From NCBI GenBank assembly GCA_965178125.1, contig OZ237737.1, positions 1,426,001 through 1,490,000 on the forward strand: a stretch of DNA of 64,000 nt. The letters are read 5' to 3'. This document shows, piece after piece, positions 1-12,035 of this stretch (its first letter is position 1; every line of letters starts with the position of its first letter). The notes under the pieces were generated by a model. The model saw only the letters and a list, made by a program, of their open reading frames with translations. It had not been told where the DNA came from and made no database searches. The stretch comes from Bilabrum cf. latius (taxonomy: Eukaryota > Bigyra: Bicosoecida > Bigyra > Bicosoecida). The translations under genes were made by a program, and so were the position numbers.

Positions 1-1
1 C

Positions 2-3000
2 ACAAGTGGGAATTAGTCTGGCGACCGAGTCGGCCCGGGGTTTCGAATCGGATCGAGCGCCCGCAAGCCTGAGTACCTTCTTTCGGCAAGCATGCAGCTG
101 AAATCGAAGGCAGCTGGGGATGCTCGAAGTGCACTTCAGAAATTCCTCGGTGGAAAGCACCACAAAGGTGCTGCCAGACCGGCTGGAGCTAGCAAGTCTG
201 CACGGGCCCCAGATGCAGCAGCAGTACCATCAGTGTAGTCGTTCTTTGACCGAGGAGAGCGTGAGGCCGTAGAGCGCCTCTGGAAGAAGCAGAAGAAGGA
301 GATCATGGGCAAGCAAGAGGCAAAGATACTTGGAGCGCAGTACTCTACCGACATGCAAGCGCAGACCGGGCTGGACATCGCACGAATCGCAAGAATGCAG
401 GCCCTCGCGCAGCAAAGGGACGCAGCTGAGTCTACATGGATGGCCTTGCGAGGTCGCGGAGGTGGACACCGACGAGCAAGCCCTCGTGCTGCTAGCTACA
501 ACGCGAAAGGTTTCTCAGCGCTGTTGGCTGCCTCAAGTGCAGCCAGCGGCAGGATTCCTGGCGCCTTGCTCAGGCTCCAAGCCAGACGTGAGCAAGTTGA
601 TCGGAGTGCTCTCCTGGGCACTGAGCTGCGCAAGAGACTCTTGCAGTATTTTCATGAACGAGCTGCATGGCTTCCTCCAATTGTAGATGCTCGTAGATAG
701 AAGATTCGCAGAGACAAAGCCAACGACATCAGCCTTGTTGCAGATCGCGTATCTTTGCCATTGCTACCAATGCATCGCCTTCAGATGGTCCTTCTTCGTG
801 CTGGAGTGCGCACATCATCCTCTGAGCTTCGCATGGTCGTTGAGGACAGTGGTTTAGATCCGTCTTGGCTCGATGGTCCGAGCGGTAGTGTATCCAGCTC
901 ACGTTTCTCGAGGGCATCAAATTTGGCAAGGAGTCCCAGGGGCGGCGGTGAGCCCGACGAGCTGGCTGGGAGATCGATGGACCCCATTGAAAAGGCCGAA
1001 CTGGATACCATTCGATCCAGGGGATGGTATGCTAAAAAAGAGGCTAGGCTATCGGAAGAAGTAGCTCACAGCTCCCATGGGTCGGATCAGCAGCAGCTAG
1101 TCGGGATGCTAACTGCTAGCATGATGTTGTTGGTCGCCTCCAGGGCAAAGCACCTACGCTCTCGATTGGACAGAGCTCTTATGTCGGAAGCCCAGTTCGT
1201 TTGCGCCTGCCAGCACATAGGAGTCCATGGTTTGGTTGACGTTGACCGATAGAAGCGGCGAGAGCGTGCTCGGTAGAACTTCAGGAATGCGATGAAGAGG
1301 GTCCGTCTGCTGCTTGGAAACATTGATGCGCTTTCAAACTTGCTGGATAGATCGCCGCCCCCGCCCGACGCTGAGGTATCTTGCTGGCGCCTGGTCTTGT
1401 CCATCATGTTGTAGAGGTGCTATGCTGGAATGGCGTGCCTGTTTGACCCGGCAGTAGTCCGCCGACTTGGTCAGTCCGTCCCTTCGTTATGCAAGCGCTC
1501 CGAGTCAGCGAACCCGGCCGGGTTTTACCGCCACGAACGAAGAGCTCAGGACGTGACTGGCGTCGGTATAGTTCCGATGTCGGCTGTTCTCATTTGGCTG
1601 CGACACGCCAAACTGCAAAGCGTGAGTTCTTCCAGCGGGTCAAGGGTATGGACACGAGAGAATGTCGTCAGGCAGGCGAAGCATATCATGTCTGCTCGCT
1701 TTGGCGATCCTGGGCAGGCGCACTAGCCTGGCGGGCCAGGAGCGAGACCCACTGGCAGTGGCAGACCGACGCTCCGATTCGAAGTGGAGCTTGGCGGATT
1801 CGGGTTAGACATGTCAACTTCATTCGTTCCTTTCTCAGTTTTCCGCCACTTGATTGTGCGTCTGATCACAGATGAGTACGTGAAAGACCATGGATAGCGG
1901 GAACGCTTCCTGTTTCACGGTCGAGGACCTGTACCGCAGCCAATGAAGTGCTTGCTCGTATCGCTGCCGTGCCCTCCACTGTCTATGGTGCTCTGCGCCC
2001 GAGCAGCCCTTCTAAAGCAATTGTCAGATGTGCAGCACGGCGTGGAGGCCGACGGTCTTGAGTCGTATCCGAGGGACGGCCAAGTGGAGGAGGACGAGGC
2101 ACTGCTTGAAGCGACAACCCATGCAGAGGAAGTTTTGTATCGCACCGAAATTCGAAGCGTTGAGGTCGCTGATGGGCAACTAGACTCGCGCGCAGAAGAT
2201 ACAGCTCCACTGGACTGGACGGATGCTGAAGATACGACGTCGCGACGCAAACGGCGTCGGTAGCTGCAGCGGACCATTAAAGCTAGGCGGGCATCGTAGC
2301 AGCTGGAAAGGCTGCAGGCACGCGAATCTGCGATGAAACTAAACCAAGAGCAAAAAAACGTGTTGACTGGTATGGGGCCGAGAGCAGTCCTGCGTTGGTA
2401 CAAGAGATGGCTTGAGCAGGACTGGCCGTCATCTCCCGCGCTGCGAGACTGCCTGCACTCCCTCGGAGCGGACCTAGGGTCGGAGGTGTTCAAGAGGACG
2501 ATTGACACGCGAGTGGTTGTAGACAAGTTGCCAGGAGGCGGGGCCTCTGCAGTGAGCTCAACCGCGCACGGACGCACCGGCTCTGCTTCTCAGTTTGCTC
2601 AGCTCGGCGAGGACCAAGGGGACGGAACCGTGATCGTTCGGGTCCCAGATTGCGTGGCTATTGCAAAGCAACTGCCACAGACGAACCTAAAGGCGGCTTT
2701 CTTGCCAGCTACGGCATGTTTTGTGGGGAACGACGGGCTCAGTGTGCTTCGTCGCGGTCTTTTGGAGCGCAGGCCACCAACACCCCGCAAAGCGCCCGGG
2801 AGAACTCTCTACAGCAGAACACAAGCCCACATCACCACCGCACGGCGAGTTGAAGCGCACTCTGCATCATCACCGGCGGCACCAGCCGTCCTTCGAGACG
2901 ACGGCACGAAGCTAGAGGATCCAAGGGCAATGACTGCGAAGCAGAAGAGGAAGCACCTCCTTGATACCATCCGCAACCCTTCCAAACGAACGAAAGCTCT

Positions 3001-6000
3001 GTAGGCCACCGAGACTGCAACGGCTCTATCGGACCGAAGTGCGCGTGGAATGGGCTCTACTGATAGCCTTGCATCGCCTTTTGCTGGAACCGGCTCAGGT
3101 GGAGGACTGCCCCCTAGCATCTTCCGCAGTGGATCTTAGTCGCGCTCTTCTGCTGGAGTAGGCCCTGGTACACCTTCTCAATTTAAGCGAGGCGTGACAT
3201 TTAGAGCCCGCAGTGGGATTCATACGCTGCTGCAGGAGGCCAAAGAAGAGGAAGAATCTCGCTTGGCGCGAATGGTGTCTGCTGACAGCTCGACTGCGCA
3301 TGAGCGAAATAACGCGTCCCAAAAGAGCAGCAACTCCCTTCTTATCAGACCTCCTAGTGCAAGCAAACGTCTGGGGTCCTCTACCCCGAGGAGGCCCGGT
3401 AGAAAGCTGGCGCGCGCATCAGGGCATTCAGTGCTGCGCAAACGAATCGACAGGATTGCATCGACGAAGCAGCAGACAGCAGGGATGCGCGCACCGCAGT
3501 CTTCGTCGCAGTACCTCACACAATCGGACTCGCAGGCATCGGCATTCAATAGCGGTGATTCAGATCGTGTTGAGCCTGAAAAGTAGCTTGATGGACCCGT
3601 TGGGGAACCAGTCAAGCCCAGGGTTGTTCCCATTCCACCTACCCACCTTAACGGCATATCTCCATTCGCGAACCAAGTCCGTCGAATTGCGATGCGTCTA
3701 CGGACATCCTTCGTCGTCGTGGTCCCTCGTCGGTTTCAGGACGCAGAGAGGCAGGTGCTGAGCGCGTACCGGGGCTCCAGGGGCATCGATGCGGCGGAGT
3801 TGGTTCTGCAAGGCCCCAACAATGAGTCACAGCAAAGCGGTGGTCGTAGGTTGCGATCGATGCTGCTAGACAGAGACATCGAAGCCCTTGATGCAATTGC
3901 TGATGAATTCGTGTTGAAGGGACCGTCTAGGGAGTAGAGGGTCAATCGGCAGCTGGAGGTCGGCCGCAGTCGACGCGTGAGCATCACTAGCCTCGTATCG
4001 CCTACCAAGTCGCGAGCACTGCGACGCGCACTGGGTACTGGGACCGGGCCGGTTTTCCAAACGCCCAAGGGTAGTGCAGATGGAGACGATGCCAGGTCAT
4101 TCGGTGGTTCTTCTAGCCGTCCCCCGAGTCCTTCCAGTACATAGTCCAGGCCCGCGTCCCCCCTCTCGGATGGCTCATCATCAGACTCATCTGTTGCAGC
4201 ACGCAAGCGCCGCCTGCAGACGTCAACTGGCGACAATTCTGCTGACGAGTCAATCTCCGTCGCAGACCGCGTGATGCAGCAGCTTGGCAGAGCTGCCGCT
4301 ATGAGCCCTGCAAAGCGGCTCGGAAGACGACGCAGCCGACTGGTACGGCAGCGATCGGTGAAGATGATGGAGGTGCCTGGGCAGTCCAAGGCGCAGCGCC
4401 GCGCCTCCATCTCGGCCTAGTCGCTGAGGAATCCCCTGCGAACTTCGACCTTTGCAAACTCTAGACGGCCAGCTTCGATGGAACACCGTCGATCATCGTT
4501 GCCCGACGAGCACGAACGGCCTGGTCACTTGCCGGCCGTATCGTTTGGTGTCAGAGCTAGGAACGTGATGGTGGCTCGAAGGGCTTCGATTCTTGAGGCG
4601 GCTGCTGCCCAGTCCAGAGCTGATTCCCTAAGAGAGCAGACGGCTGGGTCGTCGCCGGGGCCCGTGCCTGGCGACCCGACTCGCAGCACAGCCCGGCAGC
4701 ACAAATATGGCACGCCTGCCCTTCCACCTCCCCAGCTAGCCATGCTTAGTTTTGATGCGCCGCCTGCAGTCACGGTGCTTAGGCCAGACAGCCCAGTGGC
4801 AGGCGGCAAGATGACGATTCCTCGATTGCGTACGTTTAGAGGTGCAAGCATGCTTGCAGCCATGGAGCTCGATAGCCAAGTCAAGAAGGAGTTCTCTGCC
4901 AGCGCGGAGTCTTTTGAGCAGTAGAGGAAGCAGTCGGTCTCGGCAGCGTTGCGGCACGGTGACATCAGCCTCCTCCGCATCAGGAATTCCCAGCAGACGG
5001 CTCAGTCGAAGATCAAGCAACAGTGGGCCTGGCTGTTCCGTGGTATGCTACCAGCTTGGCGAATTAACGAAGGAGGTGACTCATTCTCTGCGAAAGCCTT
5101 ACAGACTCGCCTCGCGCATATCCGAGCAAAGGACGTGATACCCGCTGAAGCAATTCACTCGCGAGCTTCGGCTGCATCTGTTGCGAATGCACGCGCGTCA
5201 TAGGCCGGTCCTGGTTTCTTTCCGTCAGCGAGCGTCGACTATGCTGGTGGGATTGACCCGATTGAAGGGCCCGTGCGTGAGGTGGCCATGCAAGGCAACG
5301 CTCAGCGAGCCAGCCCAAGCAGAGGTTCTGATATGATGTCGTCGAGTGGCTCTGCCACCGGTAGAGCACGGAGCGACATATCCTGGGGCAAGCTGGCGCG
5401 CGAGGCTGTGCGTGCGTTACCAGGGAATGCCGTTGCGGCCCAGGTGGCACGAGTTGCTTAGCAATGGAATCGTGCTGGCCGCCCTTCGAGCTCGCACTCG
5501 AGACACTCGCATTTATCGCGCGGGAGCGCGGCCCGCGAAGCCATACGAATCACCAGAAGGTAGATGGTGAGTACAGCGCAGGAGGACTTCAAGAAGGGTG
5601 AGGCAGCGGCGCTCCAGGCCGTCCTGCAGAGATCCAGAGCCGTCAATCGAGCAGCCGGGGGCGGCTCGTCTCTGGCTGGCATGCAAGGCGCAATCCCAGC
5701 ATTAACCGTCGATGCTCCAAAATCTGCCATTGACCCTGACGAAGCTGAAGTTGCGACTCGAGCAAGGTCTGTCAGTATTCTAGGGGCTGCAGATGGCAGT
5801 GCCCACAGCGACAAGGACGAGCAGTCCGAGTCGGTGCCCGTCGTCTACGCTGACCGCGCGGAGGTACGAGCCCTGCGCACCAGGCCGATTGACCAGCTCC
5901 AAGTGCGCGAGGCGATCCGATTGCGAGACAATGGACAAAAATAGCGTAGGTTTGGGCACTCTAACGGAGAGGCTTCGCCAACTGGCATGTTCACGCCGAG

Positions 6001-6829
6001 CTCTGCGACGTCCAGCCCGCTACGCGCATCCCGAAGGCTGATGCAGCCGAGTCGCGCTTCGAACGAGGTGGCCGGCACCGAGGCAAGTTCTAGGCGAGAT
6101 TAGGGCGAGTTACAGGGAGCGGGATCTGTCAAGTACCATGATACTGTATCGTTCCATTCCCAGTCCAACGGCTCGGCCACAGAGCCGATCCATCCCCTTC
6201 TTGCGGCAATGAGCAAGAGCAAGAGCATACCAAAGAGCAGCCTAGGGCTCTAGCGAGAGCAGGAAGTGCGGCGAGAAATCGGTAGTGTCACAAGGGACTT
6301 ACCGGTGCGTGGCAATGCGGAACGAGAGAATAGGAAAGTGCAGCCGCGGGAGAGTAGACCTACTACTACTGGGATGGACGCAGCGCCCGCCTCACTGCCA
6401 AAGTGGCCACCGCGTGGATCGTTCGATCCTGGCCGCTCTCCCTCTCGGGGGGTTGCATCGCCAGTAACGAGGCGCAGCATTGCGGTGCAGAGAGCCGAAG
6501 CGCAGGCCGAGGAGGCCAGACTTTTCTTGGGGATGGCACCACGGATGGCACCACGCCTGGAAGCAGGGCATCTGGGTGGTACGCAGTCGGGCGGATTTGC
6601 GCCGGCTTTCCTATCGCCAAAAGCTGACAGCCAAGTGAAAAATCTCGCTCAAGCCCCCGGAGTGCTTCTTCGCAGTTCCAAAGGACCTGGAACGGCCGTG
6701 AAAGGCCTTCGCCCGCCGCCTGGATTGGGATCGGCGGCTCAGGCAGAGGCACCTGACGACGATGACCTGGACACGCTGCTCGCGGAGGCAGGGCAACTTC
6801 GCGCAGCGATGGATGATTCAAGCGTTTGA
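2..6829 (+). CDS. Very large disordered Ser/Arg-rich protein, 5'-partial
   Basis: Frame 2 stays open from the left edge to TGA at 6827-6829, about 2275 codons, if TAG is sense. TAGs lie at 14, 236, 698, 1250, 1274, 1412, 1724, 1895, 2261, 2297, 3002, 3137, 3584, 3935, 4142, 4418, 4922, 5201, 5459, 5561, 5942, 6101 and 6251; there is no in-frame TAA or TGA. The first ATG is at 92, but the frame is open upstream, so the true start or an upstream exon may lie outside the window. The product is rich in Ser, Arg, Ala, Gly and Pro and mostly looks disordered. A charged, probably helical stretch near 240-430 contains FFDRGEREAVERLWKKQKKE. I recognise no domain and assign no function. Reading it as one gene is well supported; short 3n introns could still be hidden in it. 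Confidence 0.8.
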
Positions 6830-6956
6830 GACGCACGTAGGCTACTCGGCTTGGTATACCCCAGGCTCGTTTGGACCCTCTTCGGAGCACTTTTCTTATC
6901 CGGATAGAATACGTGTCCCCACTTCAACGGTCATTCTTCGGCCTGTTTTGATCACA

Positions 6957-8401
6957 ATGGCAGCGGCAAGCAAGGAAATGGTTCGTGTTGGACTCATGGG
7001 CACAGCTGGTATCGCAACCAAGAACTTTTTTGCCGTGTTGGCTTCGGAATCGTGTCAATTCCTAGTGAGATCTTTGCGCTTCATCTCCAATTCTCTGTAT
7101 TTAAACAGTGAGGCTCTGCTTAAGCTTCAGTGGCTGAATATGAAAAAATGTTATCGCAGGGAGTTGCCAGTAGGAACTTAGGACGAGCCAAAGAATGGGC
7201 AGCCCAGCACGCGAGCCAAGCAGTTGCAGAAGGCTACCCAATCGAAGCTGACAAGATCCGCTGCTACGGGAGCTACGACGACTTGCTAGCAGACAGTGAC
7301 ATTGATGTAGTTTACTGCCCGCTTCCAACTGCGCTGCACGACGAGTGGGCCGTCAAGGTTGCCGAAGCAGGCAAGGGGTTGCTCGTCGAGAAGCCAGTGG
7401 CGCTGAGTGGTCCGTCGTGGGAACGCATCTTTGCGGAGTTTCGGAAGCGGTGCCTTCCCATCATGGACGGAGTCATGTTCATGCACCATGAGCGCCTTGG
7501 GGAACTGAAGGCCACCATGGAGGCCGCTCAGGCCGACGGTGGTCTAGACAGCGGCGCAACGCGAGTATCCAGCGGCTTCTCCTTCCCAGCCGACGACGAA
7601 TGGCTAGCCACCAACATAAGGACCGACCCCTCCCTCGACGCCCTGGGTGCTCTTGGCGATCTCGGGTGGTACCAGGCCCGCTTCGCCCTATGGGCGTTTG
7701 GATGGGACCCGCCGGCCAGGGTCCGAGCGGTGTGCATGCGGCACGTAGAGCGCGGCAGCAGCGGCGGGGACGAGGCGTCTGGCGCTTCCGCTGCGAGTGG
7801 TGGGGCAGGGTCTGGTTCAGATGCATCCAGGCCTTGGATAGTGACAGCTGGCTCCCTTCCCGACTCTGGCGCGGTACCCACCGATTTGTCCTGCTCCCTC
7901 GAGTGGTCGGATGGCAGAGCAGCCACCTTCGACTGCAGCTTCCACCACGTGTTCAGGCAGTGGACGGAGGTGGCGGGGAAGGCCGGGTCTGTGACCATGG
8001 ACGATTTTGTGATTGCCCGCGGGCCTGCGGGGGTGGATCTCACAGTGCGGCGGGAGGCGTCCCCTGTCAAAGACCACCGGGAAGTCGAGGCCGAGACGGT
8101 GACCACCACGGCGGGCGCGGGCTGCATCCAGGAGGCGCGTATGTTCGACGCGATGGCTGGGCTGGTGCGGGCTTGTCGGCTCTCCAGGGACGTAGCAGAT
8201 GGTAAGGAGGTCCCTGACGCGGACTGGCCGGCAGCGTTCTGGGCGGAGGCAAGCCTGGCGACGCAGCAGGTGATGGATGCCGCCATGGTCTCAATGCGGG
8301 CTGGAGGGGCGCCTCAGGATCTCTCTGGGATGAAGCGGCCGACGAGTCCATCGGAAGTGGCAGGCAGCTGGTCTTGGCTGATGGGACCTAAGCAGGCATG
8401 A
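6957..8401 (+). CDS. Gfo/Idh/MocA-family NAD(P)-dependent oxidoreductase
   Basis: Two exons, 6957-7064 and 7160-8401, give 449 aa ending at TGA. Exon 1 encodes the start of a Rossmann fold (VRVGLMGTAGIATKNFFAVL). Splicing out 7065-7159 in phase 0 joins SESCQFL to GVASRNLGRAKEWA, the expected beta-strand and 'VASRN..KA..WA' pattern. Exon 2 has the family signature 'DVVYCPLPTALHDEW...GKGLLVEKPVAL' with the EKP motif (about 7390). The C-terminal half is the alpha/beta substrate domain with a Gly/Ser-rich insertion around 7755-7830. The family oxidises or reduces sugars, dihydrodiols and related substrates; the substrate cannot be told. An ORF reading that begins at the GTG at 7130 lies inside the intron and is not the real start. 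The gene has no TAG codon. Confidence 0.9.
7065..7159 (+). other. Spliceosomal intron, 95 nt, phase 0
   Basis: The donor is GTGAGA after CTA at 7064 and the acceptor is ATCGCAG ending at 7159. Removing it restores the Rossmann-fold reading frame of the oxidoreductase. The acceptor matches the CGCAG seen at most other introns in the window. Confidence 0.85.
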
Positions 8402-8848
8402 TCTCGACCGACGCTTGCCTGGTGGGCTATTCGCGGATAGATCTATTTCCACGACAGGTCAAACCGGAATGCGGCGCGGTTCCGGTTCCGCGAGAGACTC
8501 TCTCGCCGACACTGACACTTTGCAAGGGATTCAGCAAATACAACCTAAGTATACCTACAGTTATCCAGATAAATTATTATCAGTCACTGACGCATAGCTG
8601 TTCTAGGAGTTGAACGTGAGGCAGATTTCGTTTTTGGATTTCAATCCATTCGACTTTGCAAATGCACAAGTCGTACCTCAAGTCAAGTTCCATGTGCTAG
8701 ATAACAGTTGCTGATGATGTGTATTGATCAGCTCTGTGCCGGGTGTTGACTCGCTGGATACTAGTAGGCTCAGCAGGGATCGCCGCACCGCCGCATCGCA
8801 TCGTCCAGACATGGCTTTCCGAACTATCGCAGCTGCACTTTCACAACA
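8402..8848. other. Intergenic region between oxidoreductase and GNAT genes
   Basis: These 447 bp are more AT-rich than the flanking coding DNA and hold no convincing ORF. They must contain the 3' end of the oxidoreductase transcript and the promoter of the acetyltransferase gene. I see no conserved motif that I can name. Confidence 0.6.
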
Positions 8849-9841
8849 ATGGCAGCAGTTGCGGCTTCTGCTGCAGTATTGCCGAGTGCCTCTCGCACAT
8901 CCTCCGCAAAGGAACAGCTCGAATCGTACCCTGTTGATCAGGTGTCTGATTTCCCTGCTCTTGAAGAAACGCTTGGCCTGGCGTTTGCAAAGTACCCCAT
9001 ACTCAAATTTATCTTTCAAGGTATCAAAAACGACTCGGAACGAGCGGAAGCGGCAGGCTGGACTCTCGTTCAAGACGCTCAAAACGCTTTCAAATCTGCA
9101 CGCGTGTACACAGACCCAGCAGACCCAGAGAAGAAAGCTGCGTTTGTATGTGTTGGTCAGTACCCTGGAGAGGGAGGCAAAAAGCAGGCCTCAATATGCA
9201 GCATGCTCTGCGGTTCGATGCTTTCATTCCCGTTCGCATACGGGATAGCGGCAACGATGCGTGGCATTGAGGTGGAGGAGTACCACGAAGCTGGCATACA
9301 AGAAATATGGGGTGGAGAAAAGAACATGTTCTACCTTGGTTTGATTGGCACACACCCCAGATGGCAAGGAAAGGGCGTCGGCACCCGTGCTATGCGTAGT
9401 GTGTTACGAGAATTCCAAGACACAGTGCCGGCTGGAGAGGAATGCGTGGTGACATTGATCACGCACCTTGAGCGAAACGTCGGGTGGTACAGCCGGCTGG
9501 GATTCAAAGTAGTTCGCAGGGACGTATTCAAGGAACCGAGCGGGGAGGGCGATGACGCCTTTAGCGGGATCACAGCGTGGTTCATGGAGCAGCGCTTCAC
9601 TACTGCAGCAAGCGACACCGCTGGCAGCGAAACCAGAGGTGGAAGAACTACCGCCATCGCTAAGGGTGATGACACGAGTGCTAGCGGGGGAAGCTTTGCT
9701 GGGGTCACCACGGGGGTCGCAAGCGAAGTGGTCTCGGAGCGTGGTGATAGAGGGAGAGGGGAGGCGCCTCAAGCACCCGTTGCCGCGGACGAGATGGGCG
9801 CTGGGCCTGGAGCTGCAGCAACGGGCCGAAAACCTGAATAA
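8849..9841 (+). CDS. GNAT-family N-acetyltransferase
   Basis: A single exon of 330 codons runs from ATG 8849 to TAA 9839-9841. An N-terminal region contains DFPALEETLGLAFAKYPIL, typical of the first helix of GNAT proteins that act on small molecules. The acetyl-CoA-binding core is at about 9325-9420: FYLGLIGTHPRWQGKGVGTR includes the (Q/R)-x-x-G-x-G/A loop as QGKGVG. The final beta strand follows in NVGWYSRLGFKVVRRDVF. The last 70 or so residues are low-complexity Gly/Ala/Thr-rich and probably disordered. The domain transfers acetyl from acetyl-CoA to an amine; the substrate is unknown. No TAG codon is used. It is convergent with the GT34 gene, with only 63 bp between stops. Confidence 0.88.
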   Translation: MAAVAASAAVLPSASRTSSAKEQLESYPVDQVSDFPALEETLGLAFAKYPILKFIFQGIKNDSERAEAAGWTLVQDAQNAFKSARVYTDPADPEKKAAFVCVGQYPGEGGKKQASICSMLCGSMLSFPFAYGIAATMRGIEVEEYHEAGIQEIWGGEKNMFYLGLIGTHPRWQGKGVGTRAMRSVLREFQDTVPAGEECVVTLITHLERNVGWYSRLGFKVVRRDVFKEPSGEGDDAFSGITAWFMEQRFTTAASDTAGSETRGGRTTAIAKGDDTSASGGSFAGVTTGVASEVVSERGDRGRGEAPQAPVAADEMGAGPGAAATGRKPE

Positions 9842-9904
9842 GACATAATTGATCGCACCAGCATCTCTTACGCTCCAGATTGTTTTAAAATTTGCACCGC
9901 TAAA

Positions 9905-11611
9905 TCACGTAAAGTACGTCCATAGGGGCATGCTAAGTGGCCTCCAAGGCGACTCCGCAACCCTGGCCAGCCCCGGTGCCCTCCCAGCCTTGTCCTCCTT
10001 AGAGGCCGCTGCTGCATGCGCCACGAAATCCCCTTCAAACCACCGCACCATCCACGATGGGGAGCTTGGCCAGCTGTTTAGCAGACAGGGCGACACGGCT
10101 GCAACCTTCTGTCTGAACTTCCGACGCCGTAGGTGATACTGGAGGATGCCCTGCTCGCCCGGTAACCCGCTCGCGCGATCCACATCGTTCCAGGCGGCCT
10201 GCAGCATCCGCCGAATCGTCGAGCCCTCCCCTCCTCTCGCCAGTAGCACGCCCCCATTCCTGGCTTTTCCGGCATGCCGAGGCTCCTCCAGCGCCGCAGC
10301 CAGGTCAAACCCAGGCTGCTTTGGCGAGAGATTGCGGGATAGCGGTTGGCCCCGCCACAGCCTCGCGCCCCAGTCGACAGATGCCCGGCGCGCAGCCTCC
10401 ATAGCAGACGGTTGATAGTCATAATTGCTGTCAGCATATCCTGCCATCAAGTTGGACTGGTGCTAGGCGGCCGCTTCTGGAATGATGCGCGACACCACGT
10501 CCAGGTCTACATTGGTGCTGAAGGCGTCCGCGTCCACCCAGAGGACCCAGTCGTAGGCGCAGCTCAAGGCGTGCAGCATGACCAGCTTGGCCCAGTGCGG
10601 CTTGCGAGGGTGCACTGCACGAGCTCTGCGCACCGCCTCCCAGCCCAGCCCATGGGGCAGGTCCCACTCGCGCCACGACTCACTCCCGAACACGTGCCTC
10701 CCCAGCAGCACATCGCACTGCCACCTCCTGCAGTACCGCTCCCATGTGGAGACGGCGAGTCGGGAGGTGGAGTCCACCATGGAATTGTTGCCCTCCCAAT
10801 GCGTGACCACGGCGAGGGTGGGCCTATGACCCGCCCGGCCCGGGTGAGCTAGCCCGGTGTTCCGATGGCGTGGCTGGCCACCTTGAAGGTGAGCATGCGG
10901 ACCAAGGTGCAGATGCGGTTTCTCCCCTGACAGAAACCAGTGGCATTCACTGGCACCTCTACGCGCAGCTGAGTCGTTCACGGCACTGGCAGTTCTGCTT
11001 GGTTCCGCTGGGAGTGGCACCGACAGGTGGGCACTGGAGCTGGCAGCGCTGGTCGCAGCGCTCGTGCTCGCCCATGCACCGGCCTGCCACCAGGCCGGGG
11101 GTGGCCGTAATAGCATCCCTCCTCCCGCGCCGCAGCCAGGACGGATGAGTCTGCCTATGATCGATATTCGAAACACGCTGCCAACTGCAATCATCAACCA
11201 TACGACCACCAAACATAATCTGAGTGCAGATGCGATCGTGCCACACAAACTTCGTTCGTTTGCCCGTAAGGACGGCTTCCGACGCACTGGGGTTCTTAGA
11301 CCGTCAATTGTTTCATTTCGCTTAGCTGGCGTTACAGTGGAAGCATGCTTTCCCTTGCTTGGTCGATCTCTGCACAACAAATGCCTCGCATCGATCACAA
11401 GCCAGGCAACTGCTAATCCAAACCGGATAAATGACCACAGCTGGTGCATCCACGTACTCCCACCGCGACTGCTGAAACAGAAAGTTGGGCATGCAAAGAC
11501 TTGCGGGGCAATTTGTGCCGAATGCAATAAAATATGGCCGAAAGAACCGAGCACAAACGCCGACACACGAGCATAGTAGGCTACAGGACCACCACAGCTA
11601 GGCGCATCCAT
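9905..11611 (-). CDS. GT34 (GMA12/MNN10-type) glycosyltransferase, type II membrane protein
   Basis: The frame runs from ATG 11609-11611 to TGA 9905-9907, 568 codons, with one in-frame TAG at 10463-10465 that standard decoding would take as a stop. Before it are the donor-site motif VLWVDADAF (DxD at about 10526-10534) and WAKLVMLHALSCAYDWVLWV. After it, in the same frame, are the family's C-terminal elements: NGGVLLARG, GEQGILQYHL and WFEGDFVAHAAA, matching the usual 'GDFVVHFAG'. The family uses retaining chemistry to transfer galactose, mannose or xylose in the Golgi. The N-terminal 200 residues contain hydrophobic stretches (FGLAVAWLVI and LRLCLVVVWLMIAVGSVF) suitable for a signal anchor. 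This end may contain an unrecognised intron, so the start is less certain than the catalytic domain. Confidence 0.82.
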
Positions 11612-12035
11612 TCAAATTCAATTAAATTTCGACACTGCTGCACCAATCCAGCATACCGATCGTAAAGGATACGACATCAACCGGCAGTATTTTGAATTGC
11701 GTATCCGAATTGTTCACTCATCACACTTTTCGTACCGGTCGCGAAAGCGCGAAACGTCTTTATGGCCGCATAATTTCCCACACGAACGATCCTTGACGCA
11801 TTGGTTCATGTCATAGCGACATGGTATCGAAAATACATTAGCAAGCATGAGAAATACAATGAATGACATCAACCGAAGGCTAGTATCAACAACCATTTCT
11901 GTCGCGCGGGTCTGTCGAAGCCGACCGCCACTACCAGGCCCTCATATGCATCACCGCTCGCGGCATATCAATCAGGCGGATTGGTATGGAGTGAAACTTT
12001 TGGGAGTGTCCAATGGGAGCCAGTAGACGGTTGCT
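11612..12035. other. Divergent intergenic region, GT34 / Popeye genes
   Basis: This 424-bp stretch separates two divergently transcribed genes. It is AT-richer than the coding DNA and should hold both promoters. No named element or convincing ORF is visible. Confidence 0.55.
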
